A DNA stretch of 64,000 nucleotides from positions 719,501 through 783,500 of the forward strand of contig NZ_CP136709.1 in the NCBI RefSeq assembly GCF_032926325.1. The letters run 5' to 3'. Below the pieces are notes generated by a model. That model was not told the origin of the DNA and made no database searches. It was given only the letters and a program-made list of their open reading frames with translations. The first letter of the stretch is position 1, and the number at the start of each line of letters is the position of its first letter. A program made the translations under genes and the position numbers. The DNA is from Aestuariibaculum lutulentum. GTDB taxonomy: Bacteria > Bacteroidota > Bacteroidia > Flavobacteriales > Flavobacteriaceae. Positions 61,990 to 64,000 of the stretch are shown one piece after another.

Positions 61990-62781
61990 TTATTCGGTTA
62001 ATAACGATCGGTCTAAGTGAACATAACCACCATCTACAAAAATGAATTGTCCTGTAGTATGCGACGATCTGTCTGAAATGGTAAACAAACAGGTATCTGC
62101 AATTTCTTCAGGCGTTGTCATACGGTGTTCTAAAGGAATCTTCTTCACGATAGACTGCAATTTCTCCTCACCGTTTTCAAGAGTTTTAATCCAGGTGTCG
62201 TAAGCCGGTGTCCAGCTTTCTGCAATAATAATCGCGTTTACACGGATGTTTTCTTTAATTAAATCGACAGCCCACTCGCGTGTTAAACCAAGTACGCCTC
62301 CTTTTGAAGCTGCGTAACCCGATGTTCCACCTTGTCCCGTCATTCCAACTTTAGAACCGATATTTAAGATATTTCCTTTAGACGCTTTAATGTATGGTAA
62401 ACAATACTTCGTCATTGCAAAGAAACTAACTAAATTTAGTTTCAACGACCACATAAAATCGTCGATTGACGCATCTAATCCTGCACCGTCATTAACCCCA
62501 ACGTTGTTAATCAGAGCATCAATTCGTCCGTATTTTTCAGCAATGGTTTTTACTGCCGCTTCAATTTGAACAGGATCGGTTAAATCGGTTTTCACAAAAA
62601 TTGAATCGACACCACGTTCCTGTAATTCCTTTTCGTAACCAAAACCACGATCGTTTCTACAAACAATCACTGGAATAGCGCCTTCATCAGCTAAACGCTG
62701 AACAATAGTTTCACCAATACTACCTTTAACTCCGGCAGCACCAGTAACTACAACTACTTTGTCTTTTAAATGTAAATCCAT
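61990..62781 (-). CDS. SDR-family dehydrogenase, L-fucose dehydrogenase candidate
   Basis: This 263-residue Rossmann oxidoreductase has 'VVVVTGAAGVKGSIGETIV' (cofactor loop), 'INNVGVND', the catalytic 'YAASKGG' and the Ser in 'ILNIGSKVGMTG'. It would oxidise L-fucose to L-fuconolactone, or a later keto-fuconate intermediate, in the non-phosphorylating pathway. The operon (mutarotase, FucP, lactonase, FAH-type hydrolase) supports this. The exact step among SDRs of the pathway is not fixed by sequence. Confidence 0.87.
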   Translation of the reverse strand: MDLHLKDKVVVVTGAAGVKGSIGETIVQRLADEGAIPVIVCRNDRGFGYEKELQERGVDSIFVKTDLTDPVQIEAAVKTIAEKYGRIDALINNVGVNDGAGLDASIDDFMWSLKLNLVSFFAMTKYCLPYIKASKGNILNIGSKVGMTGQGGTSGYAASKGGVLGLTREWAVDLIKENIRVNAIIIAESWTPAYDTWIKTLENGEEKLQSIVKKIPLEHRMTTPEEIADTCLFTISDRSSHTTGQFIFVDGGYVHLDRSLLTE

Positions 62782-62784
62782 GTC

Positions 62785-63612
62785 TTATAGTTTATAAAAT
62801 TTTACCGCATTAGTCCCCATAATTTGCTGTTGCTCACAGGCACTTAATGTTGCAATAAAATTTGTTGTTAATTCTTTTACTTTTGTGTAGTTGCCTGCTA
62901 CCAAACACACTGGCCAGTCTGAACCATACATCACACGATTTGGACCAAAAACTTCTAAAACCAACTCCATGTATGGATGAATTTGCTCAGGCGTCCAGGT
63001 ATTATAATCGGCTTCCGTAATGATCCCAGACATTTTACAATACACGTTTTCATACTTTGCTATTTCCGTCATTAAAGCAGCCCAACCATCGTAAAAACCA
63101 TCTTTAATATAAGGTTTCGCGATATGATCGATAACGAAATTCATTTTAGGAAAACGCTTTACAAATTCTAAAGCAGCCCCTAATTGATGCGGAAAAATTA
63201 AAATATCGTAAGTATAATTCCTTTTCTGAAGCACCTCAATACCTCTTAAAAAATCAGGGCGTAACAAAAAATTATGATCCGGTTCGCCCTGAACCACATG
63301 TCTGAACCCTTTTAATTTATTGGCTTCGCTGTATTTTTCCAGTGTCGTTTCTAAATTATCGGCTCGTAAATCTACCCAACCTACAACGCCTTTTATAAAA
63401 CTGTTGTCTTTTGAAAGTTGAAGTAAAAAGTCGGTTTCTTCAAGGGTTTGATCGGCTTGAACCGCCACACAACCGTCAACACCATTTTCCTGATAAACAG
63501 ACTGTAAATCGGAAGGCATAAAGTCCTTACGAATTACAGCCATGTTATCATCAATCCATGCATGTTTTACGGGTTCGTATTTCCAAAAATGTTGATGACT
63601 ATCTATAATCAT
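62785..63612 (-). CDS. Amidohydrolase family, L-fuconolactonase candidate
   Basis: This 275-residue metal-dependent hydrolase has 'MIIDSHQHFWKYEP' (HxH), 'VIDHIAKPYIKDG' (His and Lys) and 'NRVMYGSDWPVCLV' (Asp), the amidohydrolase_2 pattern. In this operon it should open L-fucono-1,5-lactone to L-fuconate. It overlaps the upstream FAH-type gene by 4 bases (ATGA) and is 3 bases from the SDR gene. Assignment to lactonase is by context and family. Confidence 0.9.
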   Translation of the reverse strand: MIIDSHQHFWKYEPVKHAWIDDNMAVIRKDFMPSDLQSVYQENGVDGCVAVQADQTLEETDFLLQLSKDNSFIKGVVGWVDLRADNLETTLEKYSEANKLKGFRHVVQGEPDHNFLLRPDFLRGIEVLQKRNYTYDILIFPHQLGAALEFVKRFPKMNFVIDHIAKPYIKDGFYDGWAALMTEIAKYENVYCKMSGIITEADYNTWTPEQIHPYMELVLEVFGPNRVMYGSDWPVCLVAGNYTKVKELTTNFIATLSACEQQQIMGTNAVKFYKL

Positions 63613-64000
63613 TTTCCTGGGTATGCGATAACGTTTTGTTTTGATACTCCTAAGCCTTCAATACCTAATTCCATAACATCGCCAGGCTTTAAATAAAGTG
63701 GAGGCGTTAAACCTAAACCAACACCGAATGGCGTTCCTGTTGAAATCACATCACCTGGTAATAACGTCATAAACTGACTGATATAACTAATCGACTCCTG
63801 AATATTGAAAATAAAATCTGAAGTAGAACTATCCTGCATCATTTCACCATTTAACTTTAGCCATAAGTGTAAGTTATTCGGATCTTTAATTTCGTCTTTA
63901 GTTGCTAAGAATGGTCCAAGCGGCGCAAACGTATCGCAACCCTTTCCTTTACACCATTGTCCTTCTTTTTCAATCTGGAAAGCACGCTCACTTATATCGT
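63609..64000 (-). CDS. Fumarylacetoacetate-hydrolase-family enzyme (partial, runs off the window)
   Basis: Only the C-terminal 130 or so residues are present. The frame is open to the right edge and continues beyond it; an internal Met at about 63842 is not the start. The visible part has 'CKGKGCDTFAPLGPFLATKD', 'DPNNLHLWLKLNGE' and 'ISTGTPFGVGLG', with 'LKPGDVMELGIEGLG' at the end. These match FAH-type diketo-deoxy-fuconate hydrolases, which give pyruvate and lactate from the fucose pathway. The overlap with the lactonase gene supports coexpression. Confidence 0.88.
   Translation of the reverse strand, partial: DISERAFQIEKEGQWCKGKGCDTFAPLGPFLATKDEIKDPNNLHLWLKLNGEMMQDSSTSDFIFNIQESISYISQFMTLLPGDVISTGTPFGVGLGLTPPLYLKPGDVMELGIEGLGVSKQNVIAYPGK

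Noticed and set aside
1..64000. CRISPR arrays, insertion sequences, prophage genes or rRNA
   Set aside because: No regularly spaced repeats, transposase, integrase, capsid or rRNA sequences were found in the window.

Overview
The window is a low-GC, gene-dense chromosomal segment from a member of the Bacteroidota, very probably a marine member of the Flavobacteriaceae. The signs are a TonB/ExbB/ExbD set with a TolA-like energy transducer, TAnnTTTG-type promoters, a mevalonate pathway with a UbiA-type geranylgeranylglycerol-phosphate prenyltransferase, sodium-linked transport (NhaD and two SSS symporters), seaweed-sugar catabolism (L-fucose, L-arabinose) and an arsenosugar biosynthesis cluster. 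I see no insertion sequence, prophage, CRISPR array or rRNA. Almost all genes are intact; the last one is cut by the window edge.

Layout. 0.1-1.5 kb: a PAS-LuxR regulator and three identical tandem tRNA-Val(UAC) genes with a recognisable promoter and terminator. 1.5-8.7 kb: folC, tonB-exbD-exbB, nhaD, an amino-acid dehydrogenase and anmK. 8.8-15 kb: an acyl-CoA dehydrogenase, then arsenosugar genes (CxxC peroxidase-like protein, ArsS, glycosyltransferase, nucleoside phosphorylase, ArsM) interrupted by a convergent outer-membrane protein. 15-18 kb: an Mpo1-like protein and a fatty-acid-hydroxylase-type enzyme, divergent. 18-27 kb: carbohydrate genes (GH113-like lipoprotein, two GT2 enzymes, GH63-like glucosidase, GT87-like enzyme). 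27-30 kb: two small proteins, a deoxyhypusine-synthase-like protein and an arginine-decarboxylase-type enzyme (polyamines). 30.5-38 kb: an RluB-like protein that has lost its catalytic Asp, the prenyltransferase, mevalonate kinase and diphosphomevalonate decarboxylase, and housekeeping enzymes. 38.8-49 kb: a 1235-residue outer-membrane phosphoesterase/barrel protein with a kinase-like middle region, an HD-PycTM-like membrane protein, a GAF protein, and a SelO-MsrA-MsrB redox group. 49-60 kb: the arabinose/pentose regulon. 60-64 kb: a non-phosphorylating L-fucose catabolic operon running off the end.

How the parts work together. The arabinose genes form two minus-strand units, tkt-tal-araR and araB-araD-symporter-araA. 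Each is preceded by a 12-13 bp inverted repeat with a 7-bp spacer and nearly the same sequence, placed just upstream of a -7-like box, and a hairpin terminator separates the units. The Nudix-like regulator inside the first unit (Nudix glutamates degenerate) is the obvious repressor candidate. Imported arabinose would be isomerised, phosphorylated and epimerised to xylulose 5-phosphate and passed to transketolase and transaldolase. The fucose operon takes fucose through FucP, a mutarotase, a dehydrogenase, a lactonase and an FAH-type hydrolase.

The most unusual items are the phosphoesterase/kinase-like/barrel fusion, the HD-PycTM protein with no cyclase nearby, an imperfect 18-bp direct repeat between those two genes, the catalytically degenerate RluB homologue, and the AraR-like operator pair.
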